Assembly (NCBI RefSeq): GCF_900215605.1
Contig: NZ_OBEL01000005.1
Location: forward strand, 248,001 to 312,000
DNA from: Cohaesibacter gelatinilyticus
Lineage (GTDB): Bacteria; Pseudomonadota; Alphaproteobacteria; Rhizobiales; Cohaesibacteraceae
Length of the DNA stretch: 64,000 nucleotides
Reading direction: 5' to 3'
Part shown: one piece after another, positions 18,902-28,954 of the stretch
Numbering within the stretch: position 1 is the stretch's first letter
Layout of the letters: every line of letters begins with the position of its first letter
Notes under the pieces: generated by a model
Seen by the model: the letters and a program-made list of their open reading frames with translations, nothing else
The model's database searches: none
What the model was told of the DNA's origin: nothing
Translations under genes and position numbers: made by a program

Positions 18902-19370
18902 GATAAACAAGACGCTCCGAAATACAATTTCGGAGCGTCTTTTTATTTTATGATGACGAACAAACCCGTCTGGGTTGCCCGTCATTAAAGCTTTTGGCAA
19001 ACCGAAGTTCGGAAAAATCGCGGAATTCTTGTTCGCTTTTTTCGAGCCGAAACCAAAATTCTGATCATTTCCTCTTTGCGATGAAATGAGAGAAAAAGGT
19101 TTGACAAGCTCTTCACATCCACACATTTCCGCACTTTGCCAATGGCTGACAAGCGGACCAGATAAGGCACATGTGCTTCTGGCATTGCCAGAGCAGACAA
19201 GTGCAGCGCTAGACAGGTTAACTGGATCCAGTGGGACGACGGGCTTAGGGCGTGCCTTTCGAAAAGTTGAAGCACTTTTCGGACAAGGACTCGCTTCAAA
19301 ACGAAAACTTAAAGCATTGCTTGTGATTCAAGGATCGCTGGCAATGTCTTGAAGAATAGGGAACTAAGCC
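18902..19370. other. Intergenic region between BMP gene and ABC ATPase
   Basis: 469 bases. Apart from the terminator it probably carries a promoter for the long transporter and catabolic run. An 88-codon frame at 19086-19352 lacks a ribosome site and uses rare Leu codons, so it is not called. No riboswitch or repeat was recognised. Confidence 0.45.
18909..18945 (+). terminator. Terminator after the BMP gene
   Basis: Perfect stem: 18909-18922 pairs with 18928-18941 (14 bp) around a 5-base loop, then T-rich to 18945. It separates the abundant binding protein from the rest of the transporter. Confidence 0.88.
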
Positions 19371-20999
19371 TTGGATAGTGAGCATGCCAACTCTACCGAC
19401 TCCCCCCGGCTCCCCGCACAGGCACATAAGGCCGGGGCGCGCAATGATCAGTCAGCCATTCAGTTGGTCGGAATTGAAAAACGGTTTGGGCAGGTTTATG
19501 CCAACCGCAACATTGATCTGACCGTCAAGAAGGGCTCCATTCACGGCATCATCGGCGAAAATGGTGCAGGTAAATCGACCTTGATGTCCATTCTGTATGG
19601 TTTCTATCAAGCGGATGCTGGTGAGATCTATATCAACGGTCGGTTGGAAAAGATCAGTGACAGTCAGAAAGCAATCTCAATCGGTATCGGCATGGTGCAT
19701 CAACATTTTATGTTGGTCGATAACTTCAGTGTGTTGGAAAATATCGTTCTGGGTGTTGAAGGCGGCCGGACGCTTGCTGGTGGAATGTCCCGGGCACGCA
19801 ACGAATTGAAGCGCCTGGCAGATGAATATGCTCTGGATATTGATCCGGATGCCTTGATTGAAGAACTCCCCGTTGGTTTGCAGCAACGGGTCGAGATCCT
19901 CAAGGCGCTCTATCGTGGAGCTGATGTCCTTATCCTTGATGAACCGACCGGTGTTTTGACACCGGCAGAAGCTGATCACTTGTTCCGAATTCTTGAGCAA
20001 TTGCGTGATCAGGGTAAAACCATCCTGCTCATCACTCATAAGCTGCGCGAAATCATGGCCATCACCGATGAAGTATCCGTCATGCGCCGCGGTGAAATGG
20101 TCGCGACAGTCCAGACTGCGGAAAGCTCTGTCGAAGAGCTGGCTGAATTGATGGTTGGACGGCATGTGCTGCTGAGCGTCGAGAAAGAGCCGGCCACACC
20201 GGGTAAAGAAATCCTGAAGGTTGAGAACCTGACTGTCACCGATAAACGTGGCGTGACACTGGTGGATGATGTTTCCTTTTCTGTGCGTGCAGGTGAGATT
20301 GTCGGAATCGCAGGTGTCTCCGGCAATGGCCAATCAGAATTGATGGAAGCCATTGCTGGTATGATCAGAGCAAGTTCTGGCCGTGTGCTGCTGAATGATG
20401 ATCCAATCGGTGTGACGCAAAAAGCTGATGCCAACGAGTTGCGTCATCGCGGAATGGCTCATGTGCCAGAAGATCGCCACCGTACTGGCCTTGTGACAAA
20501 ATTCCCGGCAACGGAAAACATGATCCTTGGTTATCAGGATCTCGACAAATATGGCTCCGGCATGTTCCTGGATCTGGGCGCCATTCTCGAAGAAACGCAA
20601 ACCTATATGGACGATTTTGACGTCCGACCACCGGATCCGAACCTCAAGGTTGCCAATTTCTCAGGTGGCAACCAGCAAAAACTGGTTCTGGCTCGCGAAA
20701 TGGAACGCGATCCAGACATCCTGCTGGTTGGTCAGCCAACCCGTGGTGTAGACATAGGTGCGATTGAGTTCATCCATAAGCGCCTCATCCAGCTGCGTGA
20801 TGCAGGGAAAGCTATCCTTCTGGTTTCCGTTGAACTGGACGAAATTCGTTCTCTGTCCGACCGAGTCCTGGTCATGTTTGCCGGCAAGGTTGTTGGTGAA
20901 CGTGACGGCTCTGCGTCTGAGGGCGAATTGGGTTTGATGATGGCTGGTATCAGCAAAGAAGATGACAAAGCCTCCCAAAAAGAAGGAGAGCCATCATGA
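19371..20999 (+). CDS. Nucleoside ABC transporter ATP-binding protein, double domain
   Basis: A 542-residue fused ATPase like NupO/YufO. Domain 1: Walker A GENGAGKST (about residues 62-70), signature-like LPVGLQQRVEIL, Walker B VLILDEPT. Domain 2: degenerate Walker A GVSGNGQSE (Lys replaced), signature FSGGNQQKLVLAREM, and LLVGQPTRGVDIG in place of the usual Walker B Glu, normal for this sugar/nucleoside-type ATPase class. TTG 19371 is the first possible start after an in-frame TAA at 19365 and has AGGGA upstream. It overlaps the next gene by ATGA. Confidence 0.92.
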   Translation: MDSEHANSTDSPRLPAQAHKAGARNDQSAIQLVGIEKRFGQVYANRNIDLTVKKGSIHGIIGENGAGKSTLMSILYGFYQADAGEIYINGRLEKISDSQKAISIGIGMVHQHFMLVDNFSVLENIVLGVEGGRTLAGGMSRARNELKRLADEYALDIDPDALIEELPVGLQQRVEILKALYRGADVLILDEPTGVLTPAEADHLFRILEQLRDQGKTILLITHKLREIMAITDEVSVMRRGEMVATVQTAESSVEELAELMVGRHVLLSVEKEPATPGKEILKVENLTVTDKRGVTLVDDVSFSVRAGEIVGIAGVSGNGQSELMEAIAGMIRASSGRVLLNDDPIGVTQKADANELRHRGMAHVPEDRHRTGLVTKFPATENMILGYQDLDKYGSGMFLDLGAILEETQTYMDDFDVRPPDPNLKVANFSGGNQQKLVLAREMERDPDILLVGQPTRGVDIGAIEFIHKRLIQLRDAGKAILLVSVELDEIRSLSDRVLVMFAGKVVGERDGSASEGELGLMMAGISKEDDKASQKEGEPS

Positions 21000-22111
21000 G
21001 TGCTCCTTTGGCAAAACTTCCCAAATGGGTTGATTATGGCCTCATTCCATTATTGAACCTGACTGCGGCTTTGCTGGTCTCAGGACTTGTGGTGCTCCTG
21101 ATTGGTGAAAATCCGTTGGAAGCGGTTTACTGGCTGGTACAGGGCTCCCTCGGTTACGGCGAAGGCATTGGCTTCACACTCTATTATACCACCAATTTCA
21201 TATTCACCGGTCTTGCTGTGGCAGTAGCTGCCCATGCAGGCTTGTTCAATATCGGGGGTGAAGGTCAGGCCTACTTCGCTGGTCTCGGCGTCGCACTCGC
21301 TTGTCTGGCGCTTGATCATTATATCCCCTGGTGGATGACCTTCCCGTTTGCTTTGCTGGGAGGCGCACTTTTCGGCGCAGCTTGGGCAACCATTCCTGCC
21401 TATTTGCAAGCCAAACGTGGTAGCCATATCGTTATCACCACCATCATGTTCAACTTCATCGCATCAGCGGTGATGGCGTATCTCTTGGTAAATATCCTCA
21501 AGCAACCTGGTTCCATGCAGCCGGAAAGCCGCACCTTCGTTGAAGGAGGCCGTCTTCCGTTTGTGCATGAAGTTCTGGAATGGATTGGCATCAAGATTGA
21601 ACACAGCCCGCTGAACCTGTCCTTTGTCGTGGCGTTGGTAGCTTGTGTGATGGTATGGGCGCTGATTTGGCGTACTCGTCTTGGCTATGCCATCCGTACC
21701 ATGGGGACCAATCCCAATGCTGCTGTTTATGCCGGTATGAATGTCTCCAAACTGACCATCGTCACCATGATGATTTCAGGTGCCTTGGCCGGCATGCTGG
21801 CATTGAATGAAGTGATGGGAACTCAGCATCGTTTGCTGCTTGATTTTACTGCGGGATATGGCTTTGTGGGCATCGCGGTGGCCTTGATGGGGCGCTCCCA
21901 TCCAGTGGGCATCATCATGGCCTCAATCCTGTTCGGCATGCTCTATCAGGGCGGCGCTGAACTGGCGTTCGAGATGCCAAAAATTACCCGTGATATGATC
22001 ATCTCAATTCAAGGTCTGGTTATCCTTTTTGCCGGAGCTATGGAGCATATGTTCCGTCCTGCCTTGATCAAGATTTTCGTCCGCAAGCCAATCGCCGCTG
22101 GCGCGGTTTAA
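20996..22111 (+). CDS. Nucleoside ABC transporter permease, first subunit
   Basis: A 371-residue inner-membrane permease of the BPD_transp_2 type, like NupP/YufP, with about ten hydrophobic segments. Recognisable stretches are HAGLFNIGGEGQAYFAGLG and the cytoplasmic loop RTMGTNPNAAVYAGMN, typical of nucleoside and sugar permeases. The start overlaps the ATPase stop by 4 bases; the second permease starts 19 bases later behind GGAGAAGGAGAG. Confidence 0.92.
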   Translation: MSAPLAKLPKWVDYGLIPLLNLTAALLVSGLVVLLIGENPLEAVYWLVQGSLGYGEGIGFTLYYTTNFIFTGLAVAVAAHAGLFNIGGEGQAYFAGLGVALACLALDHYIPWWMTFPFALLGGALFGAAWATIPAYLQAKRGSHIVITTIMFNFIASAVMAYLLVNILKQPGSMQPESRTFVEGGRLPFVHEVLEWIGIKIEHSPLNLSFVVALVACVMVWALIWRTRLGYAIRTMGTNPNAAVYAGMNVSKLTIVTMMISGALAGMLALNEVMGTQHRLLLDFTAGYGFVGIAVALMGRSHPVGIIMASILFGMLYQGGAELAFEMPKITRDMIISIQGLVILFAGAMEHMFRPALIKIFVRKPIAAGAV

Positions 22112-22129
22112 GGGAGAAGGAGAGAAACG

Positions 22130-23101
22130 ATGGAATTTCTGGAAACCTTCACCCTGATTCTTGATTCAGCCTTACGTTTGTCGGTGCCTCTGCTATTGGC
22201 CTGTCTCGCGGGGCTCTACTCCGAGCGTTCTGGTATTTTCGATATTGGCTTGGAAGGCAAGATGTTGGGTGCAGCCTTTGCAGCAGGGGCCGTTGCTTAT
22301 ATCACCAGCTCCGCTTGGCTTGGATTGTTAGCTGCTATCGCGGTTTCTGTCGGGCTTGCTTTGGTCCATGGCTATGCATCTATCGCCCAACGCGGCAACC
22401 AGATTGTCTCTGGTGTCGCCATCAACTTTGTAGCCGCTGGTTTGACAGCCCTGCTCGGTCAGGCTTGGTTCAGCATGGGTGGCAAGACGCCACAATTACC
22501 AAACGAAGCGCGCTTTCGTCCTATCGAATTGCCATTCGCTGAAAGCTTGCGGGATGTGCCAATCATCGGCCAGTTTTATTCGGAACTACTCTCTGGCCAT
22601 AGCCTTCTGGTCTATGCTGCCATTGCTGCAGTTCCATTGACATGGTGGATCCTCTATCGCACCCGCTTTGGTTTGCGTTTGCGTGCTGTTGGTGAAAATC
22701 CCGGTGCAGTGGATACGGCTGGTATTTCCGTGATTGCTCTGCGCTATCAAGCGGTGATGATCACAGGTGTTCTTTGCGGTATTGCAGGATCCTACCTGTC
22801 CATTGCCCAGTCTGCGGGTTTCTCCAAGGATATGACCGCAGGTAAGGGTTTCATCGCTTTGGCGGCGCTGATCTTTGCCAAATGGAAACCGATCAATGCC
22901 CTTGGGGCTTGCTTCCTCTTTGGTTTCCTCGATGCTGTTGCGATCCGTGCCCAAGGCACAGTGCTTCCGGTTATTGGTGAAGTGCCTGTTCAATTCATGC
23001 AAGCGCTGCCTTATATCCTGACTGTGGTCCTGCTTGCGGGCTTCATTGGCAAGGCAATTCCACCAAAGGCTGGTGGCGTGGCCTACACCAAAGAACGCTA
23101 G
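22130..23101 (+). CDS. Nucleoside ABC transporter permease, second subunit
   Basis: A 323-residue permease paired with the preceding one, like NupQ/YufQ. It keeps the family motifs SERSGIFDIGLEGKMLGAAF and RAVGENPGAVDTAGIS, and about eight to nine membrane segments. The start has a strong purine-rich site (GGAGAAGGAGAGAAACG). It is followed after 13 bases by cdd, linking import directly to pyrimidine nucleoside catabolism. Confidence 0.92.
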   Translation: MEFLETFTLILDSALRLSVPLLLACLAGLYSERSGIFDIGLEGKMLGAAFAAGAVAYITSSAWLGLLAAIAVSVGLALVHGYASIAQRGNQIVSGVAINFVAAGLTALLGQAWFSMGGKTPQLPNEARFRPIELPFAESLRDVPIIGQFYSELLSGHSLLVYAAIAAVPLTWWILYRTRFGLRLRAVGENPGAVDTAGISVIALRYQAVMITGVLCGIAGSYLSIAQSAGFSKDMTAGKGFIALAALIFAKWKPINALGACFLFGFLDAVAIRAQGTVLPVIGEVPVQFMQALPYILTVVLLAGFIGKAIPPKAGGVAYTKER

Positions 23102-23114
23102 AATCGAGGCTGAC

Positions 23115-23549
23115 ATGACAGACAATGCAATTGAGGTCACTCCTCAAACCCTTGAGCTATTCCAAATGGCAGTGGAAGCTCGTGACAAGGCCCACGCCCC
23201 TTATTCGCGCTTCAATGTCGGGGTCGCCTTGCGCACTGCATCCGATAAAGTCCATGTAGGAGCCAATATAGAAAATACCTCCTATCCCGAAGGTTGGTGC
23301 GCCGAAACCTCCGCAATTTCCCACATGATCATGGCAGCGGAAAGTGGTGCTGATCGCCAAATCGTGGAATTGGTGGTGATAGCAGAACTAGATCCTCCCA
23401 TCACACCATGTGGAGGATGCCGTCAACGGATCAGCGAATTCGGCACGACGAACACAATCATTCATGCCGCAGATCCAGGTGGCATAAAATCCTCATTCAC
23501 GCTGGGCCAGTTGCTTCCAGCCGCTTTCAATCTGGAAGGAGATGCTTAA
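23115..23549 (+). CDS. cdd: Cytidine deaminase
   Basis: Converts cytidine and deoxycytidine to uridine and deoxyuridine. The 144-residue product is of the short tetrameric type. Zinc and catalytic residues are in WCAETSA (Cys, Glu) and PCGGCRQ (two Cys), and substrate contacts in NIENTSYPEG. ATG 23115 is chosen over a longer frame from 23034 that would overlap the permease gene. Its TAA directly abuts the ATG of the next gene. Confidence 0.95.
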   Translation: MTDNAIEVTPQTLELFQMAVEARDKAHAPYSRFNVGVALRTASDKVHVGANIENTSYPEGWCAETSAISHMIMAAESGADRQIVELVVIAELDPPITPCGGCRQRISEFGTTNTIIHAADPGGIKSSFTLGQLLPAAFNLEGDA

Positions 23550-24368
23550 ATGACCACGCAAGGTTTGGCGCGCGATGCCGCAAATCGCGTAATGGAAAAA
23601 GCTCCCGGCTCTTGCCAAATCGGTATGGTGCTGGGGTCTGGTCTCGGCTCTCTGGCTGATCAGGTAGAAAATGCGGTGCGTTTTCCTTATGCCGATTTGC
23701 CCGGATTCCCAGTCTCATCAGTCTCGTCTCATGCATCAGAGTTGATTGTTGGCACCTTGATGGGTGTGAAAGTTGCGATCCTCGCTGGCCGTGCGCATTT
23801 CTATGAATCTGGCAATGCACGTGTGATGGAAGTTCCGCTTGCAACTCTTAAGGCTCTGGGCTGCGAGGAGATATTGTTGACCAATGCTGCAGGTTCTCTG
23901 CGCGAAGAAATCGCACCAGGCGAGTTGATGCTGATTGACGATCACATCAACTGGTCCGGCCGTAATCCACTGATCGGTATTGAAAGCGAAGATCGTTTCG
24001 TTGGACTGACCGAAGCCTATGATGCCTCCATTCGTGCCAATTTAACTCGGGCAGCGGTCGATGTAGGCGTTGATCTGAAAAGTGGTGTCTATACATGGTT
24101 CTCCGGTCCAAGCTTTGAGACACCTGCCGAGATTCGAGCCATCCGTATGCTCGGCGCTGATGCTGTTGGCATGTCCACGGTGCCAGAAGTCATCATGGCG
24201 CGCTGGATGGGGCTGAAAGTGGGCGCGGTCTCTACCATCACCAATTATGGCGCTGGCATGAGCGGCACGGAATTGTCTCATGAAGAAACCAAGGAAGTCG
24301 GCCCCATCGGTGCTGTGAAACTGATAAAAGTAATCCGGGCCTATCTGGCCAATAAGGCAAAGATTTAA
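23550..24368 (+). CDS. punA: Purine-nucleoside phosphorylase, trimeric class
   Basis: Phosphorolyses purine (deoxy)nucleosides to the free base and (deoxy)ribose 1-phosphate. At 272 residues it belongs to the trimeric PNP/MTAP class, not hexameric DeoD. Visible are the phosphate loop VLGSGLGSLA, GRAHFYE, TNAAGSL, and the base-binding region GADAVGMSTVPEVIMAR. It starts on the base after the cdd stop, so it is translationally coupled. The product sugar phosphate feeds deoB encoded downstream. The symbol is by family; xapA-like naming is possible. Confidence 0.92.
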   Translation: MTTQGLARDAANRVMEKAPGSCQIGMVLGSGLGSLADQVENAVRFPYADLPGFPVSSVSSHASELIVGTLMGVKVAILAGRAHFYESGNARVMEVPLATLKALGCEEILLTNAAGSLREEIAPGELMLIDDHINWSGRNPLIGIESEDRFVGLTEAYDASIRANLTRAAVDVGVDLKSGVYTWFSGPSFETPAEIRAIRMLGADAVGMSTVPEVIMARWMGLKVGAVSTITNYGAGMSGTELSHEETKEVGPIGAVKLIKVIRAYLANKAKI

Positions 24369-24381
24369 AGGAAGAAAGACC

Positions 24382-25146
24382 ATGAGCATGACAGACCAAG
24401 AGCTTGCCCAAAAGGCCATCTCTCTTTTGGATCTGACCAATTTGAATGACGATTGTACGCCTGCTGATATCGAAGCACTCTGCGCCAAGGCGCAAACGCC
24501 TTATGGCAATACGGCAGCAATCTGTATCTGGCCACGTTTCATTCCACAAGCCAAGGAACTGTTGAACGGCACCGGCATCAAGATTGCCACCGTGGTCAAC
24601 TTCCCTGCTGGCGGCGAAGATGTTGCAGGTGTGGTCGAAGAAACCAAACAGGCTCTGACTGATGGTGCAGACGAGATTGATCTGGTGGTGCCTTACAAAT
24701 GCTGGCTTGAGGGTCGTCGGGGTTATACCGAGACCATGGTTGTTCGTGTGCGTGAAGCCATTCCAGCCCCTGCCAAGCTGAAAACCATTTTGGAAACGGG
24801 TGAGCTGAAAGACGAAGCGATCATTCGCGAAGTGTCCGATATGGCCATTGAAGCAAGTGCTGACTTCATTAAGACCTCCACTGGCAAAGTCAAGGTCAAC
24901 GCTACGCCAGAAGCTGCCGAAGTCATGATCGAAGCCATTGCCCAAAGCGGTCGTTCGGTTGGTTTCAAGCCAGCTGGTGGCGTGCGTTCCTTGGAAGATG
25001 CAGGGGCTTACTTGGCTATCGCTGACAAATATATGGGTGCAGATTGGGCCAAGCCTGAGACTTTCCGTTTTGGTGCGTCTGGCGTTCTGGATGCTTTGCT
25101 TGCCGCGATGGAAGGTAAGATAGAACAGGCTGGGGAGGGCTATTGA
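24382..25146 (+). CDS. deoC: Deoxyribose-phosphate aldolase
   Basis: Cleaves 2-deoxyribose 5-phosphate to glyceraldehyde 3-phosphate and acetaldehyde. The 254-residue product has the Schiff-base lysine in FIKTSTGK and a second active-site lysine in GFKPAGGVR, the E. coli-type class. The ribosome site AAGGAAG precedes ATG 24382. The stop shares one base with the deoA start (TGATG), so the pair is coupled. Confidence 0.95.
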   Translation: MSMTDQELAQKAISLLDLTNLNDDCTPADIEALCAKAQTPYGNTAAICIWPRFIPQAKELLNGTGIKIATVVNFPAGGEDVAGVVEETKQALTDGADEIDLVVPYKCWLEGRRGYTETMVVRVREAIPAPAKLKTILETGELKDEAIIREVSDMAIEASADFIKTSTGKVKVNATPEAAEVMIEAIAQSGRSVGFKPAGGVRSLEDAGAYLAIADKYMGADWAKPETFRFGASGVLDALLAAMEGKIEQAGEGY

Positions 25147-26456
25147 TGCTCGCTCAGGAAATCATTCGTAAAAAACGCGATGGCGGGCGTCTGAACAAGG
25201 ACGAAATCCAGTTCTTCGTTGATGGCATCACCAATGGTGGCGTCTCGGAAGGCCAGATCTCCGCTCTTGCCATGGCTGTCTATTTTCAAGGTATGGAATT
25301 GGATGAGCGGGTCGCGCTGACCTTGGCCATGCGCGATTCCGGCGTCGTTCTGGATTGGTCCGAGCTGAACGGACCTGTGGTGGACAAGCATTCCACCGGC
25401 GGTGTAGGGGACAATGTCTCTCTGATGCTGGCTCCGGCATTGGCGGCTTGTGGTGCCTATGTTCCCATGATCTCTGGTCGCGGCCTCGGCCATACCGGTG
25501 GTACATTGGACAAGTTTGATTCCATCCCGGGCTATGTCACCCAACCAGACAATGCACTCTTTCGCAAAGTCACCAAAGAAGTCGGCTGTGCTATCATCGG
25601 GCAGACGGCGGATTTGGCCCCGGCGGATAAGCGCTTTTATGGCATTCGCGATGTCACAGCGACAGTGGAAAGCATTCACCTGATCACGGCTTCCATCCTG
25701 TCCAAAAAACTGGCGGCAGGTCTCGATGGCCTGGTGCTGGATGTGAAATCCGGATCTGGTGCCTTCATGCCAAGCCACGAGCAAAGTCAGATCCTTGCCA
25801 AGAGTTTGGTCACTGTTGCCAATGGTGCTGGCGTGGAAACATCTGCTCTGCTTACAGACATGAATGAGCCACTGGCAACTGCGGCCGGCAATGCCATTGA
25901 GATGAAAAATGCAGTGGACTTCCTGACAGGGGATCATATTGATCCACGTAACTGGGAAATCACGGTCGCTCTTGGAGCGGAGATGCTCCGCATCGCAAAG
26001 CTGGTAGAGACATTCGAAGATGGCGTTTCCAAAATGGAAGATGCTTATCGTTCGGGTGCGGCAACTGAGAAATTCTCCCATATGGTGACTGCCTTGGGCG
26101 GTTCGGGCGACTTTGTAGAGAAGATGGATAAATATCTAACCTTGGCTCCAAAGGTCGTCGATATCATCACCCCAAAAGCCGGTTATGTTGAGGCGATCAA
26201 TACCCGTCGGATTGGCATTGCTGTGGTTGAGCTTGGTGGTGGTCGCCGCAAGGCTAGTGATGAAATTGATCACAGCGTTGGCTTGGACAATCTCGCTGGA
26301 ATTGGCGACAAGATTGAACAAGACCAGCCGATTGCCCGGGTCTATGCCCACACTGATGATCAGGTGAAACGCGCTATGGAAATGGTGCAACAGGCCTATC
26401 AGATTGGCGAAAGCAAGATCGATAGCCGTGCGGTTTATGAAACAATCACAGGCTAG
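25146..26456 (+). CDS. deoA: Thymidine phosphorylase
   Basis: Phosphorolyses thymidine and deoxyuridine. About 436 residues, normal length. Phosphate and substrate motifs [10 protein letters not shown] and [14 protein letters not shown] are present, with KSGSGAFM in the alpha/beta domain. ATG 25146 overlaps the deoC stop by one base; an in-frame TTG at 25143 is unlikely. deoB follows after 39 bases. Confidence 0.96.
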   Translation: MLAQEIIRKKRDGGRLNKDEIQFFVDGITNGGVSEGQISALAMAVYFQGMELDERVALTLAMRDSGVVLDWSELNGPVVDKHSTGGVGDNVSLMLAPALAACGAYVPMISGRGLGHTGGTLDKFDSIPGYVTQPDNALFRKVTKEVGCAIIGQTADLAPADKRFYGIRDVTATVESIHLITASILSKKLAAGLDGLVLDVKSGSGAFMPSHEQSQILAKSLVTVANGAGVETSALLTDMNEPLATAAGNAIEMKNAVDFLTGDHIDPRNWEITVALGAEMLRIAKLVETFEDGVSKMEDAYRSGAATEKFSHMVTALGGSGDFVEKMDKYLTLAPKVVDIITPKAGYVEAINTRRIGIAVVELGGGRRKASDEIDHSVGLDNLAGIGDKIEQDQPIARVYAHTDDQVKRAMEMVQQAYQIGESKIDSRAVYETITG

Positions 26457-26495
26457 AAAAGAGCCTGTCAAAACCCAATAGAAGGAGGTGCCATC

Positions 26496-27737
26496 ATGGC
26501 ACGGGCATTTCTTCTGGTACTAGATAGTTTCGGCATTGGTGGTGCTGCCGATGCTGCTCAATATGGTGATCCAAACCATCCCGATACAGGCTCCAATACT
26601 CTGGGCCATATCGCAACTGCCTGCGCCAAGGGCGATGGTGATAAGGATGAATTGCGTTCGGGGCCGCTGCAGATACCCAATATGGATCGTTACGGTCTTG
26701 GTTTGGTGGCTGAAAAGGCTTGCGGTGAACGTCCGGCCAACTTGAACCATGGCGATGAGATTGACGGTTTGTGCGCAAACGCGTCAGAAATTTCAAAGGG
26801 CAAGGATACGCCTTCCGGTCATTGGGAGATTGCAGGTGTTCCGGTTCCCTTCGATTGGGGTTATTTCCCTGAGACCGAGCCAACCTTTCCTCCTGAAATG
26901 ACCAAGGCTTTTCTGGAGAAGACCGGACTTCCGGGAATTCTGGGTGATAAGCATGCATCTGGTACTATTGTGATCAATGAGCTTGGCGAAGAGCACATCC
27001 GTACAGGCATGCCGATCTGTTACACTTCGGCTGACTCGGTTTATCAGATCGCAGCGCATGAAGAGCATTTTGGCCTTGACCGTCTCTATGAGATTTGTGA
27101 AGCGGCTTATGAGCTGGTTCAACCTTACAATATTGGCCGTGTGATTGCGCGTCCCTTCATAGGCGATAGTCCTGCCAACTTCGAGCGAACCGGCAACCGC
27201 CGGGACTTCTCGGTTCTTCCACCGGAACCAACCCTGTTGGATCGTGCAAATGAAGCAGGGCGAGAAGTCATATCGGTTGGCAAGATCTCCGATATTTTTG
27301 CGCATCAGGGTGTAACCAGAAAAATCAAAGCAACGGGCAATCCCAATATCTTTGATGCCACGCTGCAAGCCATTGAGATGGCGAAGGACGGTGATCTGGT
27401 CTTCTCCAATCTGGTCGATTTTGACATGCATTATGGCCATCGTCGCGATGTGCCAGGTTATGCGGCTGCGTTGGAATATTTCGACAAGCGCATTCCGGAG
27501 CTGGAAGCTGTGTTGCGTGATGGGGATATGGTGATCCTTACCGCAGATCATGGCTGCGATCCCACATGGCCGGGAACAGATCATACCCGTGAGCAGGTGC
27601 CAGTGATGATGTTCGGCCCGGGTATCAAGGCACGATATGCCGGTAGTCGAGCAACCTTTGCCGATATAGGCGAGACTGTGGCCGACCATCTGGGGCTTGC
27701 ACCCGGCAAGCACGGGACATCGTTCCTGAACGCATGA
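26496..27737 (+). CDS. deoB: Phosphopentomutase
   Basis: Moves phosphate from C1 to C5 of ribose and deoxyribose, joining the phosphorylases to DeoC and the pentose pathway. The 413-residue protein has metal ligands in LVLDSFGIG and [18 protein letters not shown], and the phospho-acceptor Thr region in [11 protein letters not shown] very strong ribosome site, GAAGGAGGTG, precedes the ATG. A hairpin follows. Confidence 0.96.
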   Translation: MARAFLLVLDSFGIGGAADAAQYGDPNHPDTGSNTLGHIATACAKGDGDKDELRSGPLQIPNMDRYGLGLVAEKACGERPANLNHGDEIDGLCANASEISKGKDTPSGHWEIAGVPVPFDWGYFPETEPTFPPEMTKAFLEKTGLPGILGDKHASGTIVINELGEEHIRTGMPICYTSADSVYQIAAHEEHFGLDRLYEICEAAYELVQPYNIGRVIARPFIGDSPANFERTGNRRDFSVLPPEPTLLDRANEAGREVISVGKISDIFAHQGVTRKIKATGNPNIFDATLQAIEMAKDGDLVFSNLVDFDMHYGHRRDVPGYAAALEYFDKRIPELEAVLRDGDMVILTADHGCDPTWPGTDHTREQVPVMMFGPGIKARYAGSRATFADIGETVADHLGLAPGKHGTSFLNA

Positions 27738-27747
27738 AGCAAAGATA

Positions 27748-27775
27748 ATCCCGGCATCTCGCCGGGATTTCTCTA
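27748..27775 (+). terminator. Hairpin between deoB and add
   Basis: A 9-bp perfect stem, 27748-27756 with 27762-27770, and a 5-base loop, but only TTTCTCT after it. It is probably a weak terminator or a stabilising 3' end inside the run. Confidence 0.5.
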
Positions 27776-27808
27776 TCCATCATCCAAGATAAGAAAAAGG
27801 AAAATCGG

Positions 27809-28834
27809 ATGACAAATAAGCTGAGTTCATTGAGCTATGAACCAACAGGTCAAAAGCTGCCAAAGGCGGAATTGCACTGCCATTTGGAAGGAGCTGCCTA
27901 TCCTGACTTGGTGCGCAGACTCGCAGCGCGTCATGGGGCAAACCTTGACGATATCATCGACGATAATGGTTCGTATATTTGGACCGACTTCACCAGCTTT
28001 CTGCAATGTTGGGACCGAGTGGCAGCCGTCATTCGTACGCCAGAAGATTATGCCGATCTGGTGGAAGATTATCTCAAGCGCAATGCAGAGGAAGGATGTC
28101 TCTATACCGAGTTTTTCATCTCTCCCGATCATGTTGCGCTGATGGGCATGAGCTATGATAATCTGTTGGAAGGCGTAGCCGAGGGTTATGAACGTGCCAA
28201 AACCCGGAGCGAGAAAGATGGCTTTCCAATTGAGGCCCGTTTCATTGTGACCTGCGTGCGTCACATGGGGCCGGAAAAAGCAATCGGTGTCGCCAATACC
28301 GTTGCAAATAGGCCTCATCCACTGGTAACCGGTTTTGGTATGGGTGGGGATGAGCGCATGCATAGCCAGAAAGCTTTTGCACCTGCTTATGAAATTGCGA
28401 CTGAAGCTGGTTTGAAATGTACGACCCATGCAGGGGAGTTTGGTGGTCCGGAAAGTGTTATTGATGCGTTGGATCATTTGCCCGTTGATCGCATTGGTCA
28501 CGGTGTCCGGTCCAGCGAGGACACAGATCTTATGAAGAGACTGGTTGATGAGAATATCGTTCTCGAAGTTTGTCCCGGCTCCAATGTCTCGCTTGGCCTT
28601 TATGATAGCCGCAAAGATCATCCAATCGATAAATTGATACAGGCGGGGATCAAGACAACTATCTCGTCGGATGACCCTCCGTTCTTCCATACCTCCATTG
28701 GTGAGGATTATGATGCTATGGCGCAAATCAAGGGATGGGACCGAACGACAATGCTCGGTTTCACTAAAAGATCCCTGCAGGCCGCCTATCTCGATGAGAC
28801 AACTCGTTGTGCCTTGTGTGAACGTGTAAAATAA
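27809..28834 (+). CDS. add: Adenosine deaminase
   Basis: Deaminates adenosine and deoxyadenosine to inosine forms, the substrates of the purine phosphorylase upstream. The 341-residue protein has zinc ligands in ELHCHLEG, the catalytic THAGE, RIGHGVRS and the metal Asp in SSDDPPFF. AAAAAGGAAAA precedes the ATG. It lies 71 bases after deoB and 120 bases before upp. Confidence 0.93.
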   Translation: MTNKLSSLSYEPTGQKLPKAELHCHLEGAAYPDLVRRLAARHGANLDDIIDDNGSYIWTDFTSFLQCWDRVAAVIRTPEDYADLVEDYLKRNAEEGCLYTEFFISPDHVALMGMSYDNLLEGVAEGYERAKTRSEKDGFPIEARFIVTCVRHMGPEKAIGVANTVANRPHPLVTGFGMGGDERMHSQKAFAPAYEIATEAGLKCTTHAGEFGGPESVIDALDHLPVDRIGHGVRSSEDTDLMKRLVDENIVLEVCPGSNVSLGLYDSRKDHPIDKLIQAGIKTTISSDDPPFFHTSIGEDYDAMAQIKGWDRTTMLGFTKRSLQAAYLDETTRCALCERVK

Positions 28835-28954
28835 CGGCGGAAAACCCCGCATAAGCCCCTATCTCTCCTGCTTCTGGAGCTTGCAGGCAGGGGAGCGCTT
28901 GGGCTAAAGACAAGGAATAAGATCAGATATCAAAATGACAAGGACTTGGGCGCA

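Noticed and set aside
19086-19352. 88-codon plus-strand frame upstream of the nucleoside ABC ATPase
   Set aside because: No ribosome site, rare Leu codons unlike the neighbours, no family resemblance. Treated as intergenic.
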